Of a stretch of 64,000 nt of DNA, positions 48,881 through 57,120 are shown one piece after another; position 1 is the first letter of the stretch, and every line of letters begins with the position of its first letter. The DNA lies in the IMG/VR virus record IMGVR_UViG_3300003323_000666, positions 1-64,000 of that record; one strand, 5' to 3'. The stretch comes from a virus. A program made the translations under genes and the position numbers. The notes below the pieces were generated by a model. The model searched no databases and had not been told where the DNA came from. It worked only from the letters and a program-made list of their open reading frames with translations.

Positions 48881-51756
48881 GATATCTACTTATATTGATT
48901 TCGTTTTTTATTTCTATCCACCTATCTGCACAGACAATTAATTGGCAGTCCCAAGGCAATTTTGAAATGCAGAGAAGCCGATCTTTACAACAAATGGGCA
49001 TCCCAGTAAGGGACTCTGTCGGCGGTGTGGGGTTTAGCAATAGAGACAGCATTGGCAGCATCATCTTTCATCCGAATGGCGGATTTTACATTTTAGATAG
49101 ATATGGATGGCAGCGATATTATAATGGAATAGAATCAGATAATAGATATGTATTAAGCCCCTCGGGTAAAATTACCGCTAACTGGATTCAAGCATGGAAC
49201 TATGCTATAGGCGCTGAAATGCCAAATGTGACAAATCCTGATCTTAAGTATTTGATAGTCAATGGAAATGCTGGCGATACGATTTTAAATGTTATAGGCG
49301 GAACTGGTACAGTAGATTTTACTCCGCTTTTTGCCGGAGTAGCATTTGATAAAGCTGGTGATCATTATTTCTCTTTTTTAGTAACCAGGCAGTCTGGAAG
49401 TGTTTATAATATAGACCGACCATTAAAATACAACCTAGTAGCCGATACCATTAAATTCATGTGGAGTTCATACCAGGGACAGCATATGACGGATTATGGC
49501 TATAGAGGATATGCGGACAATATTTATGATTATCAAAAAAATCTTGCGGCAAAGGACTATAAACTATATTCGTTTTATCCAGAGGACAATCCAACCACCA
49601 TTCCCTTTACCGCAATAGGAGGCGCTGTCCAAGGGGGACTGATCCCAGGTACGTCTTCTCCACAACTGATCCAGATAACGACAGCTACGATAAACTACTC
49701 CCAACGAGCCACAATGCATTATAGAGTACAACAGGGAACGGCTGCAGATCGCGGTGTTGAATGGACAACTAATTTAGGGAAAAAAAATGGATACTTAGAG
49801 ACATGGGTGGGAACGAATTTGGATCTGCCAGGATTCACTAAGGTCCTATTTTATTTGGATGGAGTATTAAAGAAAACCGATACAGTTCGTGGTGCTATTC
49901 AAAAATTAACATATAATTTTTCTGGTGCTTCTACTGGAAAACTTCAAATAGTTACCGGAGATGCACAACCAACCGACATTCGAATAGGTACAACCGTTTG
50001 GTATCAGACAGATATTTCTACCACCGGCAAAGTATATACTGGAGGCAAAATAATGTTTGTGGGAGACTCGTGGACTCAGCACTATTTAAATGGAGGAGTC
50101 TTTTTCCAGTCTTCTCCTGTAAGGTTTAGGGCTAGATGGGTGGCCAATGGGGGTAATCCAAATGACATCATAAATGTTGGACGTGGTGGTATGACTTCCG
50201 CATGGGGAAAATATTGGTTTAAGTATTGGATAAACTTATATAAGCCTAAATACATTTATATAGAATTTTATATAAATGATTCGAATAGTTCGAGTTTTGT
50301 TGGAGACAATACCAATACAACCTGGAATTTTAGCAGTACGGACCCATACAGCGCTGGGGTGGATGTAGATGGAAAGGTAACCCAGCAAAACTGGATAGAC
50401 AACTTAAAATGGATGCGCGATACTGCTATCGCATATGGAGCGACGCCCATTCTTTTAATGAATACCCCAACCGGATCATTAACACAAACACAGGGACAAT
50501 CTGCGTGGTTTAGTGCATTGCGTCCAGCCAGCCAATATTACGATATTGAAACTCTTTTCGCAAGCGGTGTATATGCGGACAATAGTGTAAACGCCCCAAC
50601 AGTGAACGCTACGTATGGTAATATAGACACTATAAATAATAAAGTGACTCGTGGAGGGGCGGCAACTACAGCATTATCCGGTGCTTATTTAATAGGATTG
50701 AAAGCCACGAATAGCTCTATCACAAAAGGGATGATAATATATCCAGAAACGAATTATACTGGAAGCCTGGGGAAAATATTGAGCGTTCAAAATGTACCGA
50801 CAATAGGAAGTGGGGAGGTGTTCTCAATCGCGAATAATGGCTTAACAACTTCTGCTGTTGGGTTTTCTGCGGGTGTAAACGGATATGTGATCACACCATT
50901 TAGCATAACATATAGTTCTAATATAGCCAGAATATCTGCTACAAATAGTACTACTATAAATGATCTATATATAGGAGATAGTTTAAAGGGAGTTACCCGT
51001 ATGCGCATCCCGACAGTGATGGTGAACTATGCAACGGCAGCGTTGCCCACAAGCGCACTACAAAGGGTTAAGGGTGGATTAGCATACGATAGCGATGTTA
51101 ATAAACTTGCTGTTACTGATGGCGCAACTTGGAAATATGTTGCAACAGAGGATTTCGTTAACACAAAATCTGGGACGTATAATTATGCTGGACCTACTGG
51201 TAATTATACGGTTCTTTCTTCTGATCAATATATAACCAACTTGGACAATACAGCCCCAGCGCCTACATTCACATTGCCGGCAGCTTCTTCGGCGGGGGTA
51301 GGGAAGTGGTATCTGATCTCTAATGAAAATTTAAATGGGAATCTTGCCATAACACTATCCCAATCAGTCGCTTTATTAGACGGAACGACAACAGCCACTG
51401 TGCCACCTGGCATGTCGATTAGGATTATGTCTGATGGAACTGCATGGCGAGAGATACAGTCGTCACGAAGGTCAAATATATACACCGTAACCACCGCGAC
51501 AGATGCAAATTACACCATCCCAGATGCAGCTACAATTGTAGTACTACCAGTGATAACAGCTAATCGTACTGTGACACTGCCCGCATTACAAACCGGCCAA
51601 ACACTTACTATACATAATAGAAATTCCGCTGCATTTAATTGGTCATTTACAAATACAAATGTAAAAGACGCAGCTGGAAATACAATTACTAATATGATAA
51701 ATCAGAGTGTATATCAGTTCTATTATGATGGCACTAACTTATATAAGACAAACTAA
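48877..51756 (+). CDS. Fibre-like SGNH hydrolase with signal peptide
   Basis: 959 residues. The N-terminus RYLLILISFFISIHLSAQ is a Sec signal peptide (LSAQ junction), unusual for a virion protein. Residues ~390-560 contain an SGNH hydrolase: FVGDSWT (D397, S398), INVGRGGM, FYINDSNS (N467, D468). The C-terminal ~200 residues hold two copies of the beta module found in the tailspike (YTVLSSDQYITNLDNT, YTIPDAATIVVLPVIT). The gene is coupled to the tailspike by a 4-bp overlap. It may be a virion esterase or an exported one that modifies the host surface. Confidence 0.84.
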   Translation: MRYLLILISFFISIHLSAQTINWQSQGNFEMQRSRSLQQMGIPVRDSVGGVGFSNRDSIGSIIFHPNGGFYILDRYGWQRYYNGIESDNRYVLSPSGKITANWIQAWNYAIGAEMPNVTNPDLKYLIVNGNAGDTILNVIGGTGTVDFTPLFAGVAFDKAGDHYFSFLVTRQSGSVYNIDRPLKYNLVADTIKFMWSSYQGQHMTDYGYRGYADNIYDYQKNLAAKDYKLYSFYPEDNPTTIPFTAIGGAVQGGLIPGTSSPQLIQITTATINYSQRATMHYRVQQGTAADRGVEWTTNLGKKNGYLETWVGTNLDLPGFTKVLFYLDGVLKKTDTVRGAIQKLTYNFSGASTGKLQIVTGDAQPTDIRIGTTVWYQTDISTTGKVYTGGKIMFVGDSWTQHYLNGGVFFQSSPVRFRARWVANGGNPNDIINVGRGGMTSAWGKYWFKYWINLYKPKYIYIEFYINDSNSSSFVGDNTNTTWNFSSTDPYSAGVDVDGKVTQQNWIDNLKWMRDTAIAYGATPILLMNTPTGSLTQTQGQSAWFSALRPASQYYDIETLFASGVYADNSVNAPTVNATYGNIDTINNKVTRGGAATTALSGAYLIGLKATNSSITKGMIIYPETNYTGSLGKILSVQNVPTIGSGEVFSIANNGLTTSAVGFSAGVNGYVITPFSITYSSNIARISATNSTTINDLYIGDSLKGVTRMRIPTVMVNYATAALPTSALQRVKGGLAYDSDVNKLAVTDGATWKYVATEDFVNTKSGTYNYAGPTGNYTVLSSDQYITNLDNTAPAPTFTLPAASSAGVGKWYLISNENLNGNLAITLSQSVALLDGTTTATVPPGMSIRIMSDGTAWREIQSSRRSNIYTVTTATDANYTIPDAATIVVLPVITANRTVTLPALQTGQTLTIHNRNSAAFNWSFTNTNVKDAAGNTITNMINQSVYQFYYDGTNLYKTN

Positions 51757-51761
51757 CAATA

Positions 51762-52073
51762 ATGAATAGACCCGAAGGAATACAAGTAGTTACGTCTGGA
51801 ACCTCAGTAAGCGTCTCCGGTGGAGTTGGAGTATTATTAATAAATCCGGCTACACTTCTAGCCTCATTGGCTGTTACATTGCCTTCTTCTCCGGCTGATC
51901 GAGATGAGTTATATATCATCGCTGGAGGTACAATTACTGCCGGAGTTGTTGTTACGGCTTTTTCAATAGCTGGCGTTTCTGTTATTGGCTCAGTCCCTAC
52001 TGGCGTAACCGCTGGGCTATCGCAGGTATATAAGTATTTCCAATCAACCGGAAAGTGGTATAGGATTATTTGA
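51762..52073 (+). CDS. Small beta-rich fibre-like module protein
   Basis: 103 residues, 6 bp after the upstream fibre gene. It consists of one beta module of the kind at the C-termini of the upstream fibres (VLLINPATLLASLAVTLPSS, then DELYIIAGGTITAGVVVTAF, and FQSTGKWYRII). It may be a decoration protein or a separately encoded fibre tip. No enzymatic motif. Confidence 0.75.
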   Translation: MNRPEGIQVVTSGTSVSVSGGVGVLLINPATLLASLAVTLPSSPADRDELYIIAGGTITAGVVVTAFSIAGVSVIGSVPTGVTAGLSQVYKYFQSTGKWYRII

Positions 52074-52110
52074 TGATCTGTATACCATATAGAGTCACCT
52101 AATAATTCAG

Positions 52111-52118
52111 TATATTTG
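52111..52118 (+). promoter_or_regulatory. -7 box before the lysis cassette
   Basis: TATATTTG 20 bp upstream of ATG 52138, followed by TTTATAAATTT. No TTTG at -33. Confidence 0.5.
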
Positions 52119-52137
52119 TTTATAAATTTCATCTAAA

Positions 52138-52386
52138 ATGGGCGAAGAGGTTTCAACCAAAACGGTTATCAGTATCCAAAGTCCTACACCTATGTGGGCT
52201 ACATGGGTATTTAGAATCACATTTATATTAACAACAGCTGCGACTATGGTAATTGCTGCTGATCCTACTATACCGGATGGTGTAAAAGTTAGAATTGGTG
52301 CATATTTAAAGGGGTTGGATTTTGTGATATGGGGTATATCCCGGATGTTAGGAGTACAAATTGATCAATCAGATTTTAAACGATAG
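52138..52386 (+). CDS. Holin-like membrane protein
   Basis: 82 residues. Following a polar N-terminus, TPMWATWVFRITFILTTAATMVIAAD forms a membrane segment, and a second amphipathic/hydrophobic region (FVIWGISRMLGVQI) follows after a KVRIGAYLKGLD loop. This PTPxWATWVFRxxFxLTT pattern is a recurring small membrane protein upstream of lysins in Bacteroidota phages. The holin role is inferred from position. Confidence 0.75.
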   Translation: MGEEVSTKTVISIQSPTPMWATWVFRITFILTTAATMVIAADPTIPDGVKVRIGAYLKGLDFVIWGISRMLGVQIDQSDFKR

Positions 52387-52392
52387 ATAAAA

Positions 52393-52623
52393 ATGGGAGA
52401 GAAAATCACTGTAACACAAGAAATACTCGACATGAATCCTTGTTTGGTCGACCAGGGCGTAAAAATTGGTGAAGAGATAGAGCTGGGAGAGGCATGTAAT
52501 GAAGATGGAAGCGCCTTAACCGGCGAACCAGAAATTAATCCGCCGTCTGTAGATGATAGGCAAAGCAAGGAAGCTAATTCAACCACTGATATCATTGGAG
52601 GTAGGGAAAAAGATGATAGATAG
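52393..52623 (+). CDS. Small acidic protein of lysis region
   Basis: 76 residues, acidic, no membrane segment. It opens with GEKITVTQEILDMNPCLVDQ and has a disordered, charged C-terminus. It overlaps the following membrane protein by 11 bp. Function unknown. Confidence 0.65.
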   Translation: MGEKITVTQEILDMNPCLVDQGVKIGEEIELGEACNEDGSALTGEPEINPPSVDDRQSKEANSTTDIIGGREKDDR

Positions 52624-52954
52624 ATCTCGAACAGCCACTTGGATGTTGGCAATTGGCATTTTGGTTATTATCGAATATTATATATTTGGTAAGGATCATA
52701 TTCCTGGGTACAATGTCCATAAGGCCCGAGCTATCACATTTATATTTTTTGGATCGGCTACATGGCTGATTCCAACTAAAGCGCCTCAGTTTAATCGCTG
52801 GGGGCGCTTTTTTGTTATTATCGCTATCGGGAACTTTATTGATGAGTTCTTCTTGGATCCTTATAGCAAGGAGCCTATAGAATTTATCATTGGGGGACTA
52901 GCCGCATTAACCTTATTGCCTGTAAAGAAATTTTTAAACAGGATTTCCAAATAG
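52613..52954 (+). CDS. Multi-spanning membrane protein
   Basis: 113 residues from ATG 52613 (MIDRSRTATW), preferred to the 52553 frame start because it overlaps the upstream gene by only 11 bp. Four hydrophobic segments are visible (WMLAIGILVIIEYYIF, AITFIFFGSATWLI, FFVIIAIGNFIDEFFL, IIGGLAALTLLPV). Possible second holin or antiholin; not matched to a family. Confidence 0.7.
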   Translation: MIDRSRTATWMLAIGILVIIEYYIFGKDHIPGYNVHKARAITFIFFGSATWLIPTKAPQFNRWGRFFVIIAIGNFIDEFFLDPYSKEPIEFIIGGLAALTLLPVKKFLNRISK

Positions 52955-52971
52955 CAAAACCGAATACTGCA

Positions 52972-53256
52972 TTGGATAACGAGTTTAGGAGATATGGAAT
53001 CCCTCAAAAATGGAGGAAATGGATTTGGATTGGCACCATTTCTGGATTGATATATATTATCAAGTGGCTGGCTGCTGAAAATAAGCGACTGGATAAAGAG
53101 GTAAAAGAATGTAATGCAGCCCGTATGAATGATGCAGAAATGAGGCGTAAGGCGGATAGTACCATGATATATAAAGTGATGGAAGAAGCATTCTATAAAT
53201 CGAAAGAAAAAATAATACAACCAGTACTAGACTCGGCTAGTAAATCTCAATTATGA
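52972..53256 (+). CDS. i-spanin-like membrane protein
   Basis: 94 residues with a TTG start at 52972; no in-frame ATG lies between the upstream stop and the membrane segment. An N-terminal membrane segment (WIWIGTISGLIYIIKWLAA) precedes a periplasmic-type coiled coil (ENKRLDKEVKECNAARMNDA...). This is the layout of an inner-membrane spanin. It overlaps the next exported gene by 4 bp. Confidence 0.65.
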   Translation: MDNEFRRYGIPQKWRKWIWIGTISGLIYIIKWLAAENKRLDKEVKECNAARMNDAEMRRKADSTMIYKVMEEAFYKSKEKIIQPVLDSASKSQL

Positions 53257-53594
53257 GGAAGGTATTATACATATTAATATTTCTGCCCTTTCTGTTTATG
53301 GGATCTGCCGGCAAACTAACGCCACAAAACAAGGACCGACAGGAGCCAACTACCCTTATCGATACGTTTTATCTGAAAGTGAGGGCACAGCAAATGGCAG
53401 ATAGTGCTGCGCATGCTGCTGTGAAAAAAATAGATACTCTTTTGGGAAAAGAAACCAGATTTATAGGCGGAGTGGATATAGAATACCGCCCGGTAGGCAA
53501 AAGAATATATAGATTTGATTGGATACGGGTCTATAAGGCATTCTTAGGCGATACAACATACGATACAACATACATAAAAAGAGTAGATGAATAA
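53253..53594 (+). CDS. Exported protein of lysis cassette
   Basis: 113 residues. The N-terminus MRKVLYILIFLPFLFMGSAG is a signal peptide or signal anchor without a lipobox Cys. The mature part is helical then beta-like (AQQMADSAAHAAVKKIDTLL, DWIRVYKAFLGDTTYDTTYI). It overlaps the spanin-like genes on both sides. Function unknown; likely periplasmic. Confidence 0.7.
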   Translation: MRKVLYILIFLPFLFMGSAGKLTPQNKDRQEPTTLIDTFYLKVRAQQMADSAAHAAVKKIDTLLGKETRFIGGVDIEYRPVGKRIYRFDWIRVYKAFLGDTTYDTTYIKRVDE

Positions 53595-54114
53595 ATATAT
53601 AATATTATCGTTATTACTGTTGTTTTGCTTTTGCAGGTCTTCTAAGGATATAGAAAAAAGAAAGCTGAAAAAAGAATATGAAACCAGGCAAAAAGATATT
53701 GAAGAGAGGGAAGCCTTTAGAAAAAAATATCCCTGTGATACCGCAACTAACACCATTCTTCGAACTGACACTATTGTACAGTATGGCACTCCAGACACTA
53801 TTATCGGCCCTGGCGACACAATCTATATTCACAGGCCAAGTACAATAACTCGTTATGTGGATAAAATTATCACAGTAATAGATGAGGCACAAGTAAAGAA
53901 TGCCAGAGATAGCATTGCTCAGTTTGATTACCAATTGAGTCAAATTACCGAACTTGCAAATAAGCAAGCAGCCGACTTAGAATCAAAAGAGACACAGCTT
54001 AAAACATATTCGAAGACTCAACATGTATGGATGTGGCGAGCTATTGGGACATGGATTGCCCTAGCTTTATTTACAGGAGGCCTTGTGTTCTTGAAAATTA
54101 AATCAATAATATAA
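53587..54114 (+). CDS. u-spanin-like lipoprotein with C-terminal anchor
   Basis: 175 residues. N-terminus YIILSLLLLFCFCRSS has a lipobox-like Cys, suggesting a lipoprotein; the C-terminus has a membrane segment (AIGTWIALALFTGGLVFLKI) with basic tail. Between them is a helical/charged region (KLKKEYETRQKDIEEREAFR) and a coiled-coil-like stretch. One protein tethered to both membranes is the u-spanin architecture. It ends one base before the endolysin start. Confidence 0.7.
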   Translation: MNKYIILSLLLLFCFCRSSKDIEKRKLKKEYETRQKDIEEREAFRKKYPCDTATNTILRTDTIVQYGTPDTIIGPGDTIYIHRPSTITRYVDKIITVIDEAQVKNARDSIAQFDYQLSQITELANKQAADLESKETQLKTYSKTQHVWMWRAIGTWIALALFTGGLVFLKIKSII

Positions 54115-54677
54115 TGGCTAATTTCCTCAAGGCTTTTTCTAAGATAATGCCCGCTGAAGGAGGGTACGTAAATCATGCCTTAGACCGTGGAGGCGAAACC
54201 TACAAAGGGATTTCTCGTAATTATCACGGTACTTGGCCTGGATGGATTTTGATAGAGCGTTACAAACGGCTCCCTAATTTCCCGGATAATTTAGAGGAAA
54301 GTCAATCATTGAAAGATCATGTACAGGTTTTCTATAAATCTAACTTCTGGGATATAAATAAGTTGGACCTGATACAAAATCAAGATATCGCGGAAGAGCT
54401 TTTTGATACAGGCGTTAATATGGGAACCAAAATAGCTGCTGAATTCTTACAAAAAGCATATAATTTATTATCTAAGAACGGCGTGGAGTATGATAAAATC
54501 TCGGTTGACGGGATAATAGGCAATAAAACATTATCAGCAATCAATAATCACAAATACCCTAAAAGAATATTCAAAACCCTTAATATATTACAGGGATCCA
54601 GATATATTTCTATATGCGAGAAAGATCCTTCTCAAGAAGAATTCTTTGCCGGATGGATTAGCCGAGTGGAGATTTAA
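54114..54677 (+). CDS. GH108-type endolysin
   Basis: 187 residues. The N-terminal EGGYVNHALDRGGETYKGIS motif is the active-site region of glycoside hydrolase family 108 lysozymes (EGGYxxxxxDxGGxTxxGIS, E catalytic). The C-terminal part (LFDTGVNMGTKIAAEFLQKA, YDKISVDGIIGNKTLSAINN) matches the family peptidoglycan-binding domain. No signal peptide, so release needs a holin. Its stop overlaps the stop of the convergent gene by 4 bp, without a terminator. Confidence 0.93.
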   Translation: MANFLKAFSKIMPAEGGYVNHALDRGGETYKGISRNYHGTWPGWILIERYKRLPNFPDNLEESQSLKDHVQVFYKSNFWDINKLDLIQNQDIAEELFDTGVNMGTKIAAEFLQKAYNLLSKNGVEYDKISVDGIIGNKTLSAINNHKYPKRIFKTLNILQGSRYISICEKDPSQEEFFAGWISRVEI

Positions 54678-56710
54678 GGATAAAATGTAATGATACCCAT
54701 TCCTGCCGTAACATCGCCGGAAGCCCCACCCAATCCCCAAAGGCCAAATGATATGGGGGCTGTGTAATTAAGTCCCGTTATTTCAACATATGCAGAATTC
54801 ATGCGACCAAAATCTACGGTCAATCGGCCCGTAGTAGTTCCCGTTCGAATAAATGCAACTCGAACAGACCATCTTTCACCACTATATGCCGCTTGATCAC
54901 TGGAAGAGGATCCGGTGCCATTTACAAACATCTGCAACCCCTTAGTATTTGCATTGGCGGCGAAAGCCCCTCCATACTCTGCAATTATATATTGTCCATT
55001 AGATGTGAGGGTATTTGAAGGGATAGAATATCCATATAATTGCGAAAAAGTACCAGAAGAACTATTAGAAGCATCAGTAAAGAAAGTTGTTAAAGTCCTT
55101 GGGGCACTAGAAGTGACATTTGTTAATAAATTCTTGGTTCCGGTCACTTTCCAGGCTGCTCCATCGCTAATTATTGTTACGCCCTTGATCGTATCGCCTA
55201 ATTCATAAGTAGTAAGCCCATCTATATTATTAGATGCCACGTAGCCTCTGCCACCATTAAAATCCTTTATAATGGAATAGATCTTCCCATAATTAGAAGG
55301 CGCTGCATTTGGGATTGTTACTGTAACTCCATTAGTAATGATATTCAATACCGTTTCAGAAGTCAAGCTGGCAGTAGAACTGGTGGACTTATTAACGATG
55401 GCGGCTCCATATCCGTCACTATAAGTAATCCCATTTTGAACAGATAGTTTATATGCCGGAGAAGTAGTTCCAATTCCCACAAATCCATCCGATCTACGAC
55501 CATAAAGTAAATTGCCTAAAAAAACTCCCACATCATCAAATCTATTATAAATAAGATCAGAACCAGAATTAGATCCGGCTTCCACTCCCGTCAACCCCAT
55601 TGTAATACGATCTAATGAATTATTCCTCATTAGCAGATGCGATTGTGAAGAACTTCCAGTCCCAGCATTGGTGAAAATCTTATTTAAAACGCCAGATCCA
55701 GATATATTAAAATTAGCAGATGATTGAGTTGTTGAAAAGTTATTATATATATAATTGCCACTATTGGGCTTTCTTCTTATGCTATCCCATGAAACGGCAA
55801 TTGGGATAGACTGAATATTTGTTATCAAGCCTTTATTATCAACAGTCGCTCTTACCGAGGTTGTATCAGATCCATATGTGCCTGGCGAAACACCATTTAT
55901 AGGGAAATCGGAATTAGCTAATGATCTAAAGGATGGAGGGCCAGATACTCCATTTGGAGATGCAAATACTAAATTGGCTAATTGATTAACAAACGATCCA
56001 GTTAGTATACCACTTGAAGTAACGGGTGATCCTGTAACATTAAATATCGGAGGCAGGGATAAGCCAACAGAAGTCACCGTTCCGGCAGGTGGGGGTGTAA
56101 ATGGTATGTATTGAGAACCATTATATTGCAGCACCTGCCCCGTGGTTGGAGCAGTACCGATAACAGGGATACCTTGTATTTGATTAGCATTCCATAACGC
56201 TGTGGTATTTTGTGCGGAAATAGTGGCAACTGGATTAGTTGATAATGCTTGAGCCGTACCATTGCTTACATTAATACCTGTTCCGGCGATCCACCTAATT
56301 GTTTTAGCATTTGCGACAGGGTCACTCTCAGCAGAAAGATAATTTCTCGGATTAGACCAATAAGGATAATAAATAGTAGAATCTGATATCTTTAGATATC
56401 CACTTCCATCAGAGACTCTACGATACCCAAATTTATCGCGATAGTAAACATAGTTGTCCTTTATTTGGTAAAGTAGGAGCCCATATTTAGGACTAGGAAT
56501 ATCTGCGGTATCCACTACTCGGGGAATGAGCATGGCCCTTGTCGAGCTGTCTTTACCTACTTCCAGATAAGAAGATGGATGCGTTAAGCTGCCATTAGTT
56601 TTTCCAACTCCTACCTGATAATAGTAGATATAATCTGATCCTTTAAATGGTGTTTGTCCAATCGCCATAAAGGACATAGAAATTAATAACATCAACAGAA
56701 AGAACCTCAT
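54674..56710 (-). CDS. Fibre-like protein with signal peptide
   Basis: 678 residues. MRFFLLMLLISMSFMAIGQ is a Sec signal peptide. The rest is typical of fibre-like proteins: low-complexity Ser/Thr/Asn-rich body, PTTGQVLQYNGSQYIPFTPP, many SxNSSSGTFSQ repeats, and a C-terminal trimeric-lectin-like domain. Residues ~50-90 resemble the N-terminus of the 959-residue fibre. No chaperone is seen. It is alone in its unit with its own promoter/dyad (56718-56737) and a terminator between it and the upstream operon. It may be a host-derived secreted protein captured by the phage. Confidence 0.8.
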   Translation of the reverse strand: MRFFLLMLLISMSFMAIGQTPFKGSDYIYYYQVGVGKTNGSLTHPSSYLEVGKDSSTRAMLIPRVVDTADIPSPKYGLLLYQIKDNYVYYRDKFGYRRVSDGSGYLKISDSTIYYPYWSNPRNYLSAESDPVANAKTIRWIAGTGINVSNGTAQALSTNPVATISAQNTTALWNANQIQGIPVIGTAPTTGQVLQYNGSQYIPFTPPPAGTVTSVGLSLPPIFNVTGSPVTSSGILTGSFVNQLANLVFASPNGVSGPPSFRSLANSDFPINGVSPGTYGSDTTSVRATVDNKGLITNIQSIPIAVSWDSIRRKPNSGNYIYNNFSTTQSSANFNISGSGVLNKIFTNAGTGSSSQSHLLMRNNSLDRITMGLTGVEAGSNSGSDLIYNRFDDVGVFLGNLLYGRRSDGFVGIGTTSPAYKLSVQNGITYSDGYGAAIVNKSTSSTASLTSETVLNIITNGVTVTIPNAAPSNYGKIYSIIKDFNGGRGYVASNNIDGLTTYELGDTIKGVTIISDGAAWKVTGTKNLLTNVTSSAPRTLTTFFTDASNSSSGTFSQLYGYSIPSNTLTSNGQYIIAEYGGAFAANANTKGLQMFVNGTGSSSSDQAAYSGERWSVRVAFIRTGTTTGRLTVDFGRMNSAYVEITGLNYTAPISFGLWGLGGASGDVTAGMGIITFYP

Positions 56711-56717
56711 AGAGAGC

Positions 56718-56737
56718 TGTATTTTTACAAAAATACA
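56718..56737 (-). promoter_or_regulatory. -7 box inside 20-bp dyad, candidate operator
   Basis: TGTATTTTTGTAAAAATACA is a perfect dyad with 9-bp arms around a two-base centre. It contains TATTTTTG (minus strand, 56735-56728), a TAnnTTTG -7 box, 8 bp before the signal-peptide fibre gene start at 56710. No TTTG at -33. Confidence 0.65.
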
Positions 56738-56739
56738 AA

Positions 56740-56763
56740 AAGCCCGGCAAGAATACCGGGCTT
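56740..56763 (-). terminator. Terminator between replication operon and fibre gene
   Basis: On the minus strand AAGCCCGG-TATTCTTG-CCGGGCTT, 8-bp stem, followed by TTTGTATTTTTG. It ends the leftward operon and separates the fibre gene. Confidence 0.85.
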
Positions 56764-56782
56764 GTTCTCATTATGAAACCAA

Positions 56783-57103
56783 CTATATAAGTGAACTTGT
56801 TGAAGCCATTTTCTGAAGTTGCTGTAGTAATTTCACGTTGTCACATGATGAAATGAGTGTGCCTAAGGCGTCCATAATTTGCTGATCTAAAAGATTATCC
56901 GCAATCCATCTAATACCGCTAGATCGTCCCCCTGTTTCTATTTTTTGCACGTTATCGTATAATTCTTCCAGTTCATCCAGTTTTTCTTCTTCCTCTTCCT
57001 GAGCGCTTATCTCTTTTTCAATGTAATACTCAATATCATCTATACTATTTCTAGCGTTTGATATGTAACGCTTAGCATCTTCAAGGTAGTCTCTTTTTGA
57101 CAT
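56783..57103 (-). CDS. Small coiled-coil protein
   Basis: 106 residues, very acidic and helical (KEISAQEEEEEKLDELEELY). Last gene of the replication operon, followed by the terminator at 56740. No family; probably a structural or binding helical protein. Confidence 0.75.
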   Translation of the reverse strand: MSKRDYLEDAKRYISNARNSIDDIEYYIEKEISAQEEEEEKLDELEELYDNVQKIETGGRSSGIRWIADNLLDQQIMDALGTLISSCDNVKLLQQLQKMASTSSLI

Positions 57104-57120
57104 ATTTTATTTATTTGGTG

